Shown here in pieces: positions 31,966 to 42,400 of a DNA stretch of 64,000 nt. Origin of the DNA: Porphyra umbilicalis (lineage: Eukaryota; Rhodophyta; Bangiophyceae; Bangiales; Bangiaceae); NCBI GenBank assembly GCA_002049455.2, contig KV918794.1, positions 124,001 through 188,000 on the forward strand, read 5' to 3'. Below the pieces are notes generated by a model that was given only the letters and a program-made list of their open reading frames with translations, was not told where the DNA came from and ran no database searches. Position 1 is the first letter of the stretch. Each line of letters opens with the position of its first letter. The position numbers and the translations under genes are program-made.

Positions 31966-33912
31966 GTGCCGGTCTACGACGCCCTCCGCGCAGCGCTCCC
32001 CGAGTGGCGCGCGCTGGGCGCGTCGACCTGGGTGCTCGACACGATCGAGCACGGCGCCAAGATCGACTGGGTGGACCGTCCCCCCTACTTCCGCTCCAAG
32101 GAGTACCCAATGGGGACGGACGACACGGCGTTCATGACGGGCGAGATTGCGCGCGGGCTACAGGAGGGCTGCATCGAGGCAGTAACCTGCCCCCGCAAGA
32201 TCGCCAACCTGGTCTGCATTTCGTCGGCCTTCGTCGCCCACACGGGCCACAAGCCACGCGCGGTCTACGATTTGAAGCACCCGAACGAATTTCAAGGGAA
32301 CGCGGCCTGCAAGTACGAGACGCTGCAGGAGCTGTCCATGTCGCTGCGCCCCAACGACGCCCTCTTGTCGTGGGACATTCGAGACGCATACCACCACCTC
32401 CGCATCCGCCCCGCGGACCGCACGTACCTCGCGTTTCGGACGCTGGGGCGCGTGTTTGTGCCAATCACCATGCCCTTCGGGCTGCGGGTCGCCCCGCGCA
32501 CCTGGACCAAGGTGTGCCGGCCCCTGGTGCAGGAGCTGCGGCGGCTGGGCTTCCGAATTATCGCGTACGTGGACGACTTTGGGGGAGCCCCCCCAGCGCC
32601 AGCTGGCGTACCGGCCACGCGGGCGCAGGCAGTGGCGGCCTTCGACCTGGTGGCCAAGCTACTGGCGCGCCTCGGTCTTTACCTCCACCCCAGGATGGGC
32701 ACGCGCGACGGCCCAACGGTGATGCTACTCCTGGGGCACGTCATCGACACGCGCGCCGGTATCTTCCGGCTCCCGACCGAGCGGGTGAGCAAGACCGCGG
32801 CTCTGGCGGCGGGCCTCGCCCGCTACGCCACCTCCCACGAGCGGTGGGTCAGCTTCAAGGCGCTCCGCCGTTTTTGCGGCACCGCCGTCTCCACCACCCT
32901 GTCGGTCCCCGCCGCGCGCCTCCACCTCCGCAGCCTGTTCAATGCTCTCCAGTTCCGCCACCCGCGGACCGGCGACGCCCGCCTGGGCAACCAGGCGGTC
33001 CAAGACCTGCGCTGGTGGGTAGACCTCGACACCAACTCCCTGGGCGGCCGGCCTATATGGCCGGGCGCGGCGACGGTGCAAATGGATACGGATGCGTCTG
33101 GCGTGGGCTGGGGTGCGGTGCTGGGCGGTTTACTGGAGGCCAGGGGCTTCCACGGGACGCTGAGGAGTGGGCTCCACATCAACGTCCTGGAGCTGGGCGC
33201 CATCACCCTGGCGCTTCGCTCCTTCCGCGCGGATATCCCCCCGGGCACCATCATCCGCCTCCGGACGGACTCAATGGTGGCGCTCGGCGTGCTCAACGCC
33301 CAGTCATCACGCTCCCTCGTCCTCATGGAGGAGTACCGAGCGCTGCACGCCCTCTGCGCGGAGATGGACGTGGAGCTGCGAGCCGAGCATCTCACTTCGG
33401 CCCTGAACGAATGGGCCGATCGGCTCAGTCGGGAGAACGACTCTACCGTCTGGACGCTCGCGGCCGCGTCCTTTACGAGATTGGACGCCCTGTTCGGGCC
33501 ACACACGGTGGACCTATTCACCACCGAGCTCGACGCCCGATGCCCGAGGTTCTACACCCGATGGGCTGCGCCGGGCACCCTCGGCGTCAACGCCATGGCG
33601 CACCGCTGGACGGGGGAGAACGCCTGGGCGAACCCCCCCTTCCACATGCTGGGCCCGGTCGTGCACAAGATCATCACCGAGGGCGCCACCGTCACGCTGA
33701 TCGCACCCGCATGGCGCGCCCAGCCGTGGTGGCGCCGCGCCACGGAGGCGGCGACGGACTGGTGGCTCCTGCCCGTGACGGACGGCGTCGGCGCACAAGG
33801 TACGAGATCGGCGCCGGGGCAACGGCCGCACTGGCGAACTGCGGTGTTCCGCTTCGCGCCGGTGGAATGCGCAACGACGGCGAGCGATGGGACCACCTCT
33901 TCACTCGCCTAG
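31966..33912 (+). CDS. DIRS polyprotein: reverse transcriptase, RNase H and Dam-like methyltransferase domain
   Basis: Order of domains: RT (EIARGLQEGCIEAV, DLKHPNEF, SWDIRDAYHHLRI, MPFGLRVAPRTW, catalytic IIAYVDDFGG at about 32570), RNase H (VQMDTDASGVGWG, then INVLELGAI, LRTDSMVALG and LNEWADRLSR), and a C-terminal domain with HTVDLFTTELDARCPRFY and NAWANPPFH. The NPPF motif marks the Dam-type adenine methyltransferase domain known from DIRS elements. The frame contains 648 codons from a GTG at 31966. Conserved RT sequence precedes the first ATG (32110), and the frame is open from 31537, overlapping ORF1 in the -1 frame. Frameshifting from Gag is therefore a likely way to start translation. 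It ends in TAG, 46 bases after the recombinase ATG. Confidence 0.9.
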   Translation: MPVYDALRAALPEWRALGASTWVLDTIEHGAKIDWVDRPPYFRSKEYPMGTDDTAFMTGEIARGLQEGCIEAVTCPRKIANLVCISSAFVAHTGHKPRAVYDLKHPNEFQGNAACKYETLQELSMSLRPNDALLSWDIRDAYHHLRIRPADRTYLAFRTLGRVFVPITMPFGLRVAPRTWTKVCRPLVQELRRLGFRIIAYVDDFGGAPPAPAGVPATRAQAVAAFDLVAKLLARLGLYLHPRMGTRDGPTVMLLLGHVIDTRAGIFRLPTERVSKTAALAAGLARYATSHERWVSFKALRRFCGTAVSTTLSVPAARLHLRSLFNALQFRHPRTGDARLGNQAVQDLRWWVDLDTNSLGGRPIWPGAATVQMDTDASGVGWGAVLGGLLEARGFHGTLRSGLHINVLELGAITLALRSFRADIPPGTIIRLRTDSMVALGVLNAQSSRSLVLMEEYRALHALCAEMDVELRAEHLTSALNEWADRLSRENDSTVWTLAAASFTRLDALFGPHTVDLFTTELDARCPRFYTRWAAPGTLGVNAMAHRWTGENAWANPPFHMLGPVVHKIITEGATVTLIAPAWRAQPWWRRATEAATDWWLLPVTDGVGAQGTRSAPGQRPHWRTAVFRFAPVECATTASDGTTSSLA

Positions 33913-34937
33913 TCGGCCCCACGGCCGCCGACACCCACGACCCGGCAGCGGTGACGGCGCTCCTGCGCCGCGGCTATCGGCCCAACACCGAGGCGTCGTA
34001 CATGTCTAAGTACCGGGCATTTGCCCGCTACTGCAACGAGCACGGACGCGCGGCGCTCCCAGCCGACCCATCAACTGTCGTTGGATACGTGCTACACGAG
34101 CAGCACCGCGGGGCACTCGCACCGCCGTCGCCCGAGAAGTACATCTCGGCCGTGGCGTCCATCCATCGCATAGCTGCGTACGAGGACCCCACCAAAAGCT
34201 TCCTGGTGCGTCTGGCGATCTACGGCTATCGCTCCTGGGCGCTCGAGGAGCGCGGTGGCGAGCTCGCGCTGCAACGCATGCCGCTACCCGCCGCCTTTAT
34301 CCTCGGGGTCTGCGACGTGGGCCTGTCCACCCCCGACGCGCTCTTGCGCGTCCAGTGCGCGGGCCTGGTACTGGGGTTCCTCCTCTTCAACCGTCCCGGC
34401 GCCGCCGCCTGTATGCGGCACAAGGACGTGGCATTCACGCCGAACGGCATGGAGCTCCAGATCGTCGACTTCAAGCTCGCCCTGCGCACTGGCCGCGAGA
34501 GGCACGCGTTCACCGTGCCTATCGACTGCAACCCCGACGTGCGCGACAGGCCCGCCGCACTGGTGCGGCTGGTCTGGGAGCAGCACCGCGCTGCCGGCCG
34601 GGGCACAGCGGCGTTGCTGTTTGCCGACCCCCACCTGCCACCGGAGGTCCGCCTGTTCAACCTCGCCGCCCGTGTCACCAACGTGTGGTTGCGCCGCCTG
34701 CTCGGACTGGTGCCTGTGCCTGTGACACTGGGCGGCATCTACCAAGGCCACTCATTGCGGAGCGGGGCGGCCACCGCGGCGTACTCCATTGGCGTCCCTC
34801 TTCCCATGGTGGCCGAGATGCTGGGCCACTCATCGATGGAGGTCACCATGCGCTCCTACGTGAAGTCGCGGTTCCGGGCTACACCGGAGGCCCGGGAGGT
34901 GATGGGGAGGTTCCTCCCCTCACATCTCCGACTATGA
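33867..34937 (+). CDS. DIRS tyrosine recombinase
   Basis: The ATG at 33867 gives 356 residues. The N-terminal SAM-like core-binding region (RRGYRPNTEASYMSKYRAFA) is followed by the catalytic domain: FNRPG (first Arg region), TGRERHAFTVPI, then GHSLRSGAAT (H-x-x-R, 34749 on), AEMLGHSS and the Tyr nucleophile in TMRSYVKSR (34857-34859). This R-HxxR-H-Y set is intact, so the enzyme could integrate the circular cDNA. The gene overlaps the end of the RT gene by 46 bases in another frame and ends in TGA immediately before B1. The frame is open far upstream, but that sequence is a shadow of the RT and Gag genes. Confidence 0.9.
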   Translation: MRNDGERWDHLFTRLVGPTAADTHDPAAVTALLRRGYRPNTEASYMSKYRAFARYCNEHGRAALPADPSTVVGYVLHEQHRGALAPPSPEKYISAVASIHRIAAYEDPTKSFLVRLAIYGYRSWALEERGGELALQRMPLPAAFILGVCDVGLSTPDALLRVQCAGLVLGFLLFNRPGAAACMRHKDVAFTPNGMELQIVDFKLALRTGRERHAFTVPIDCNPDVRDRPAALVRLVWEQHRAAGRGTAALLFADPHLPPEVRLFNLAARVTNVWLRRLLGLVPVPVTLGGIYQGHSLRSGAATAAYSIGVPLPMVAEMLGHSSMEVTMRSYVKSRFRATPEAREVMGRFLPSHLRL

Positions 34938-34972
34938 TGGCGCACTCCTTCTCGGCTACCTCACTGGTTATG
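34938..34972 (+). repeat. DIRS split direct repeat B1
   Basis: 35 bases (TGGCGCACTCCTTCTCGGCT and onward) identical to B2 at 35967-36001. It starts right after the recombinase stop codon and overlaps A2 by TG. Confidence 0.9.
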
Positions 34973-35568
34973 TATTTAACGTAGTTTTCGGTGTAACTGG
35001 CATGGCTGATTATTTGTCAGCCGGCCGGACGCGGGCAACTGGCCAGGCGGAGGCGGCTGACGGAGGGGGGCGGCGCGACGCACGGTCGGGGGACCGAGCG
35101 GACGCGCGAGACCGAGCGTGGGCGGTGCGTGGCCGCCAATGGGGGCGGCACGCGACGGCGACGCTCGGGCGGGCGTGGCGCCTCTTTGGGCACCACCGCC
35201 CGCGACCGCGGGCAACCACGGTTCTGACACGCAGCCGCGGCGACGGGCGGCGACCGGCGCGCGGCAATGACGCCCGCCCGCCGCGGCGCCTGCTGGCGGG
35301 CGCATCGGGCGCCACGCCCGCGCGCGCGCGCGCGCGTCGCGCACCGCGCGCGCGGCGCAGCGCGCGCGCCGGCACCGGCCCCCCTCCCCCAACGGGCGCC
35401 CGGGGCGTGCTCCGGGCGCACGCGCAGAGACCCCTTGCGGCGGCGGGGTGCGGCTTGCCCTGCCGGCGGCGGCCGCGCCAGCGGCCGCAGCCGACTACTT
35501 GATGCCGCGCGGCGGCGACCACCCGCCGGCCTCTACCGGCCGGCAGCGTCCTCGTCTTCTCGCGGCCC
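34971..35568 (+). repeat. DIRS split direct repeat A2 (internal)
   Basis: Second copy of A1, offset 5,066 bases, one base different. It is followed by a 398-base spacer that includes a T/C-rich run (35851-35882) before B2. Confidence 0.9.
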
Positions 35569-35966
35569 CGCCCACCCCCCTGGGCACGCATGCACCGAGC
35601 GGTGCCCACTGTACATCATGTTCAACCCTCGGCCTGTACCTGCTGTTTGACTCTACCGCGGCCGCTCCGTTAGCGGCCACGTCCTGTACCTGTTACACAC
35701 GCTGGTTGCACTTTATCCCCCCCTCTCGGGTGGGGCGCGACCGCTTGTACTACCTGCTGCATAACCGTGCCGAGGCGGTATGCGCCCATGTCTTCTGGCG
35801 GCTGGGCAGCACGCCGCATGCCGGCGCGCGTGACCCAGCTCGCAGCTCAATGCACTTGCTTCTTCTTCTTCTTGTCTTCCCGCAGGGCCGGCGAAAGCCG
35901 GTCAGCCAACCGCATCGGGGGGGTTGGCGTAGCCTGCATTGGGAATTATTCAAAAATCACGTTTAT

Positions 35967-36001
35967 TGGCGCACTCCTTCTCGGCTACCTCACTGGTTAT
36001 G
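35967..36001 (+). repeat. DIRS split direct repeat B2 (right terminal)
   Basis: Identical to B1. Marks the right end of the element; the flank resumes with CTTCGTGTTG. Confidence 0.85.
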
Positions 36002-36232
36002 CTTCGTGTTGCTGCTTGGTTTTTCTCGTTCCTTTCGACATGACGTGTTCCTTTCCCTCAGCCGGGGACGGCACGCTCCGAGGCTGTTCGCTGCGACCTG
36101 CGCTCTGCTTGATTGAATTTCGACTTGAATTTTCATAACGTGGGCTCGCCCAGCCGCGGTGCCGCCAGGCCCGCAGTTTACCACATCGCTGGTCTGGTCA
36201 TGACACATGACAGCGGTCAACTGCGGTGCTCG

Positions 36233-36368
36233 TACAGCCGTTCTCCCTAAATTCCCGCACTCCAACAGTTGCAAAAGAGTGCCAAATCGGCCTCTACGAC
36301 CCCGCAGAGGGCGATTTGGAACTATTTTGCAACAGTTGGAGTGCGGGATTTTTGGGCGAACGGCTGTA
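36233..36368. mobile_element. Palindromic MITE of 136 bp with TA ends
   Basis: TACAGCCGTTCTCCCTAAAT at the left is mirrored by its near-exact complement at the right end (GAACGGCTGTA). The arms of about 60 bases include TCCCGCACTCCAAC-GTTGCAAAA. Nearly the whole element folds on itself. The flanking TA on both sides fits a Stowaway/Tc1-mariner-type MITE, with TIR CAGCCGTTC distinct from the TTGCTGATCC family. Confidence 0.8.
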
Positions 36369-38740
36369 GTCACCAAAAAGATGATTGAACACCACGGGCA
36401 GATATAGTCAGCTTCGCCCGTGCTGTACGGTCCCGCAGCAGGGCTGCCTGTAGGCGCGTGTCGCATCGCATGGTAAAATCGAGCGTGTCATCAGGTACGC
36501 CACGGCGGGTATCCTGCCCAACCCGCCCTCAGCGTTTGGTGCTCAGGGGGGGGCTATCGAAGCCCACGTCAAGTGCATTGAGTTGCGCTAGCTGTTTAGC
36601 CAAACCCACCTACCAGCAGGTCAGCTTCAACTGCACCACCGTGATGATGGCGTGGATGGCCCAAGAGGGGGCAGCGCGAGCCCCTCGGACGGGCCAGGCG
36701 CCGCACATTTGAGGAGAGACGGCATCGGCTTGTTCTGTTGACGACGCCGCCCACTGCGTCGCCTTTGCCCCATACCTGTGACCGCGCCTCTTGCCTGCCC
36801 TATCATTCGGCCGTTGTGAAATCATCCTACCTACCGCCACTGCCGGATGCCATTGGGCTCCCTACTTTGGCTGCTGCCGCCGGCCCTGACGTCGCCTTGT
36901 CTGTTCCTGTAGCCGTGGTAGCGGCGTCGTCCGTCGTTGATGGACACTCCAATAGCCTCTGCCCTCTCCCTTCGATGCCGGCAACGCGGCTAACGCTGGT
37001 CGGTGCGCGTCGCGCGTGTGGCTGCCGCCACAGTTGCGGGTGCAGCAGCGGCTGCTGGAGCAGCAGCCGGGGAGGATGGAGTGGCGGGTCCACCTGCCGA
37101 GCCCGCCACCACTGCCCGCCCAACGACGTCCTATTCAGCCTTCCTTACTGGCGACGGCATGCCTGAAGGCCGATGGGCGTCATCGTGCTCCCTAACGTGC
37201 ATCCTTCCGGGCGGCAACGTGTCGCGGACACTCTTGGACGAGTCGTTTGAGTTTGGGGCGGATGTGTGCGTCGCGCACGTGAGTGACGAAGCGGCGAACA
37301 TTGGTCCCGGCAACGCAACAAGAGCTTCACATTTCTCTTTTCTGAGAGCACTGTCAACATTGAACACGGAGCGACGCTTTAGTGCAGGCTGCCGGCCGAG
37401 CGCCGGGGGTGGCGTGACGTCGGCCCACCAACCGTCCGCTCGCCTCGCATCTACCGCCGACGTGTGTAGTGAGATGCTAGGTTGCTCACGCGCGCGCCCG
37501 GCTAGAGTGCGTGCGCGCGTGCTCGTTCTCCCCCGCGGTAGCTAGACGCAGATGAGAAAAGGGAAAACGCTCTGTCTTCTCCCGGGCGCCTGGGGCTAGC
37601 CCCCGGGGCGCGTCCTTATATGCCCTCTCAGGCGGCGCCTGCTCTCCTCACGGCACCCCGCCCCCTACCCACACTCCCCCAGCACGCCCTGCCCGCTCGC
37701 CCCGTTCGGGCTCCCTCTTTCCGGTGCGGGCCCCCCCTCTCCCCCCGCCACCCCAGCGCTAACGCCTCGCACAGACGCCGTCGCGCGCAGCAGGGCGTGC
37801 GGGGTGGCAGCTGCGCAGCGGACGCTGTCTTTTCCCTGCCGCGACAACAGCACGACACGTGACCGACGGCGGTCGCGCTTCCGCTGCAGCAACCACAGCG
37901 ATGGCGGCGACGGGAGCTGCCGCCGCTGCCGCGTCCTCCAGGTGCCAGCCGCGGGTCACCGGTGGGGGGTTGGGTGCACTCGCCGCAACCAACTACCGCG
38001 GAGGCGCCGCGGCCACCGCACGTATGCAGCGGAGGTGGAGCCGTCGCGTACCCGGCGAGGGTGCGCCTACCTCCGCCGCCGGCTACAATGCCGCCCGACG
38101 GGCGGCGCGTCCCCACACCCTTCTGCTGCGGGCGAGCCGCTGGCACGCAGGCGGGTGGTGGACCCCCCCTACCCCTCCGCCCTTACTCGCCGCTCGCCGC
38201 GCGCCGCCACCCGTTCTCTTGCCGACTGCACCACAGACAGCGACCGCAGGTCGTGGAGGCTCCGCCGCAAGGCGGCGAAATTTGGTAGTAGCTGCGGCGG
38301 CGGCCGATACCCACGGCAGCAACGGGGGAGCCGCCCGCACGGGGCGCGGCTGGTAGCCGACGCCGCCACCGCCGCGGTGGCCGCGCATGTGCCGCAGCGG
38401 TGGGTGTCGGCGCCACGCGCAGCTGCCGCCGCTCACGCGCCACACGTCCACGGCCAAGCCATCGAAGGAGAAAGTGGGCTGGCCATGTCAAGTTGACCGC
38501 TGTAAAATTTCGTAAGCCCAATCCATCGATCGTCAACATAGTGCCGATGACCTGACCCACTTTGCCCGACTCGATCGTCAGAGGTACAGTTACCGTCACA
38601 TGTTGCTGTTACTGAGCGACGAGAACGCCCCAGGAGGGCACCCCCTCAGACGGGCCCAAAATCGCGGGAACTCGGAGACCACCCCCCCCCCTGGCGGCCC
38701 CATTCTTACGAGAACTCGTGTGGCTTGAAATCGAAGACGC
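36369..38740. other. Stretch without a confident gene
   Basis: The plus frame 37088-37390 has codon-like composition (SRTLLDESFEFGADVCVAHV) but no start, no recognised domain and no conserved neighbours, so it is not called. 37.6-38.5 kb is GC-rich with composition-driven open frames on both strands. Confidence 0.35.
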
Positions 38741-39164
38741 TATTGCTGATCCCCCAATTTTGTCCTCATCGCCAGAGAACGGGAGTGCAACAGCAATGCA
38801 GGGACGTTTGTGATTGGCCAAGAGGAGCAACAGCAGTGCATGTCGGTCCCGTCTTTACAGAATGTGCCCGTACGGCCCGCAAACGCACAATCGGCGCACT
38901 CGTTTTTCTGAGATTATCTGAGAATCCTGAAGAAAATCTCGATAACTCACTGCTCTGGGCTACTTTACCACATGAGACAACTGAGAAGGGAAGAAAATCT
39001 CAAGAAAACGGAGAATCTCGATTCCGCACGGACCTGGCGGCCAATGGTGCGTCGAAGATACGCACTCAGCAGCTGTTCGATGCTGTTCTAGACCAATGGT
39101 TGGTCTGTTTTACAAAGCTGTCCCGGTCTTGGCCGATGAGGACAAAATTGGGGGATCAGCAATA
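38741..39164. mobile_element. MITE of the TTGCTGATCCCCC family, copy 1 (424 bp)
   Basis: Bounded by TATTGCTGATCCCCCAATTT and the mirrored AAATTGGGGGATCAGCAATA, continuing as GTCCTCATCGCC / GGCCGATGAGGAC. The TA at each end fits target duplication by a Tc1/mariner-type transposase. The interior shares GTACGGCCCG, CGTCTTTACAGAATGTGCCC and other blocks with copy 2 in inverted orientation. It lies just beside the broken end of the Copia-1 3' LTR. Confidence 0.85.
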
Positions 39165-39190
39165 GTTTCGCGGGTACTCTTCCTCCATGC

Positions 39191-39408
39191 GCACCAAATC
39201 GAATCACTGACCAAATCAGAAATCACGAGAGCAAAGCGAAGATCAAATCCAAAACATTCCAAAAGTAACGCCCCAAGATGACCCAACACGAAAGTGTGCA
39301 ACTTGACCACGTCTTGCAAATGTACAATGTGGGGTACCATAAGGGTCACCGACCATCATCCATCCGCGAACCGCCAGTGGAGTTGGCGACGAGCATCACA
39401 GTCCAATA
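39191..39408 (-). repeat. Copia-1 3' LTR, truncated
   Basis: Matches the 5' LTR across GCACCAAATCGAATCACT, GAGCAAAGCGAAGATCAAAT, AAAAGTAACGCCCCAAGATG and the outer end at AGTCCAATA. The MITE present in the other LTR is absent here, which gives its empty site. Confidence 0.8.
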
Positions 39409-39442
39409 CTCCTCTTGCTTGTTGCCGCGGCGGTTCTTGTAT

Positions 39443-42400
39443 TCAGCAAAGCCCCCTGGCCTCGACATGCTTGTCGTGCTTGGTCTTGCCGAGCTCCTTC
39501 GTCATCGGGTCCGCCACTATGTCGTCCGTTGCACAATGCTGCAGTGTCAACTTTTCCGTCGTGATGGCCTCGCGCACAAAGTGGTAGCGAATGTCGAAGT
39601 GCATGGTACGCTTGTGCTCAACGGGGTTCTTGGAGAAGTCAACGCACCCGCTGTTGTCGATCTTGATGTTGATCGGCCCGCCCGAGATCGCTGTCCGCAG
39701 CCCTTGAGATGCCACGCTTTGCACGAGCTTGTTCAGCCGAACAGCTTCCTTGCTGGCCTCACATAGAGCCATGTACTCAGCTTCCATCGTCGACAGCGCC
39801 ACCGTCTTCTGCAACTTAGAACCCCTGCTGACGGCTGCTCCGCCAAAGATGAAGGTGAAGCCCTTCGTAGAACGTCGCGTCTCGTGGTCACCCGCCCAGT
39901 CGGCATCACTAAAGCCTTGTAGAACACAGGAAGAGTTCTTGTCGAAGACCAGCCACTTGTCCATCGAACGCTTGACGTACCGTAGAACGCGCTTGATCGC
40001 CGCCCAATGCTCCTTGCCGTAACACGAGACAAACCGACTCAGCTTCCCGACGGCAAAGGCGAGGTCAGGACGTGTCCCGACCATCAGGTACATAACACTG
40101 CCGACGGCTTCGCGGTAGGGCAGCGCGTCGTCGCTCTCCTCGGCCTTAACCAGCTGCAGGCCCACCTCCAGCGGCGTTCCGATCGGGTTGCACTCCGCCA
40201 TCCCGAACTTCTCCTGCACTTGCCCCGCGTACTTGCCCTGCGACAGCTTGAGGGTGCCCAACGCCTTGTCACGTCTAATCTCTAGCCCGAGGATGACCTT
40301 TGCCTCGCGTAGATCCTTCATGTCAAAACGCTTGTGCAGAGCGTCCTTAATCCTGCAGATCGCCGCCAGGCTTGATGCCACCAACAGAAAATCGTCGATG
40401 AAGACCAGGACGATGATGATTTCGCCGTCATCCATTAGGAGGTAGAGGCATGCATCCGGGTCGATGTTATCGAACCCCTGTGACTTGAGGAACTCGTCGA
40501 GGTTGGCGCACCACATCTTGGGGGCTTGCTTCAGCCCATACAGCGCTTGGAGGAGACGACACACCTTGTGAGGATACGTCGGATCGACATAGCCGTCTGG
40601 CTGCTCCATGTTGACCTCCTCGTCAAGGTCGCCATTGAGGAATGCCGTCTTGACGTCCATCTGATTTAGCTCCCGCCCGTTCGCCGCCGTCATCGCCAGG
40701 ATGCATCGGATGGTGGTGAACTTGGCCACCGGCGCGAACGTCTCGTTGAAGTCGAGCCCCTTGATCTGCCGGTTTTCCATGAAACACAGGCGCGCCTTGT
40801 GCCGCGTCGTGTGGTTCCCATTGTTGTCAACATCGTTCTTGACCTTGTACACCCACTTGCCCTTCAGCACGCGTCGAATGGCCGGGCGATCCGTCAAGCG
40901 CCAAGTCTTGTTTTTGCGGATTGCCTCCATCTTCTCGTCCATGGAAATCTGCCACTCAGCCGATTGTTGCCCTTGAACGGCTTGCGCGTACGTCGTGGGC
41001 GCCTCGTGAGCAACCAGACTCTCCGGGCGCCAGTACTCGACAGGTGGTCGCCGCGCTCTACCGCTCCGACGCAGCGTGTCTTGAGAGCCGCCACTACCTT
41101 GATTGTCGTCCGCGGACTTGTCAGATCCATCGCCTTGCTTGTCATCCTTGTCATCATTGTCAGCATCTACGTCTTCGCCGTCGCTTGCAGAGCGTAAACC
41201 CGTCTCGACTTTGACAACTTCGTCTCCGGGAAGCTCCTCCGCATTTTCTGCGACCTCGCTTACGTTCGTCTCGGCGAACACGACGCTTCGTTTCTTGACG
41301 ACCTTGCCGTCTCGAGGGTGACCTTGTAGGCCTTGCTGCCGTCGGGATAGCCGAAGAAGACCCCCTCCGCCGCCTTGTCGCCAAACTTGCCGTCGATGTG
41401 CCTCTTGTGCAGCACCACCCTGCATGTCGACCCACACACCCGCATGTGGCTTACGTTGGGATTATTCCCGGTCCACAGCTCAAAAGGTGTCTTGCCGACG
41501 GGAAGCGCCCGGCTGGTGACGCGGTTCTTGATGTAGACCGCCGTCTTGATGGCATCCGCCCAAAGATCCTGATCGACGTCCTCGTTTCGCATCATGGTGC
41601 GAGCCATCTCCACGAGAACTCGGTTGAGCTGCTCAGCAACCCCGTTCTGCTGCGGCGTGTCGGGCACCGTGGTCTGGTGCGTCGTGCCGCTGTCATCGAG
41701 AAGAGCCTTGAATGCGTTCGACACATACTCGCCGCCATCGTCGGAGCGCAGGATCTTGATCTTGGTTCCGGTGTGCAGCTGGGCCTTAGTCAGCCACTTC
41801 TTGTACTCAGAGAGCAGATCACTCTTCTTCTGCAGGAAGACCACGTTTGTCCAGCAGGAGAAGTCGTCGATGAAGGTGCCAAAGTAGAGCGCACCGCCAC
41901 GCGACGGCTCCGACATAGGCCCGCCCAGATCCGAGTGCACGAGCTGCAGGCGCTTGGTCACTAGACCTCCTCCTGCGCTAGACATAGGCGTCATAGCCGC
42001 CTTCCCATACACGCACGGCTCGCAGACGTCCTTGACCGCCATGAATGAGCACTTGAGTCGATCGATGTCCTTGTTCTTGATAATCCGCTTAACGCCAGCC
42101 ACGTTGACGTGCCCAAGGCGCTCATTTCAGAGCTGAAGAGAGGCCACCTCAGCAATATCCGACAGTGGGGCCATGTCCAGGTGGTAGAGCCCGCTCTTCC
42201 GCGTGCCGCACGCAGCGACCTTGTCGCTAATCTTAATGATTGTCTTACCGCCCTTGAATGACACTTCCGCACCACGCTCCCCCATCATGCCGACCGACAT
42301 GAGGTTCAAGCCCATAGCAGGAACATGGAGTACCTTCTCCAAATTGATCTTGCGCGTCTTGCCGTGAACGATGACATTGAGCACGACGGTTCCGACGCCC

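Larger units (their letters stand above)
29905..36001 (+). mobile_element. PAT-like DIRS retrotransposon, structurally complete (6.1 kb)
   Basis: The layout is A1 (29905-30502), three plus-strand genes, B1 (34938-34972) fused to A2 (34971-35568), a 398-base spacer, then B2 (35967-36001). This is the split-direct-repeat structure of PAT/Kangaroo-type DIRS elements, where the internal B1-A2 junction is thought to template a circular intermediate inserted by the tyrosine recombinase. The A copies are 598 bases each at a constant offset of 5,066, with no indels and one difference seen by eye, so the insertion looks recent. The A/B overlap is the dinucleotide TG, also present at both outer junctions. 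No integrase and no target-site duplication, as expected. Confidence 0.85.

Noticed and set aside
30588-34937. A 1,449-codon plus-strand open frame spanning the whole DIRS body
   Set aside because: Only the last ~356 codons are a gene (tyrosine recombinase). The upstream part is a shadow frame of gag and RT kept open by high GC.
29905-35568. A1 and A2 considered as LTRs of an ordinary LTR retrotransposon
   Set aside because: There is no integrase, primer-binding site or polypurine tract at their borders; B repeats and a tyrosine recombinase show the PAT-like DIRS layout.
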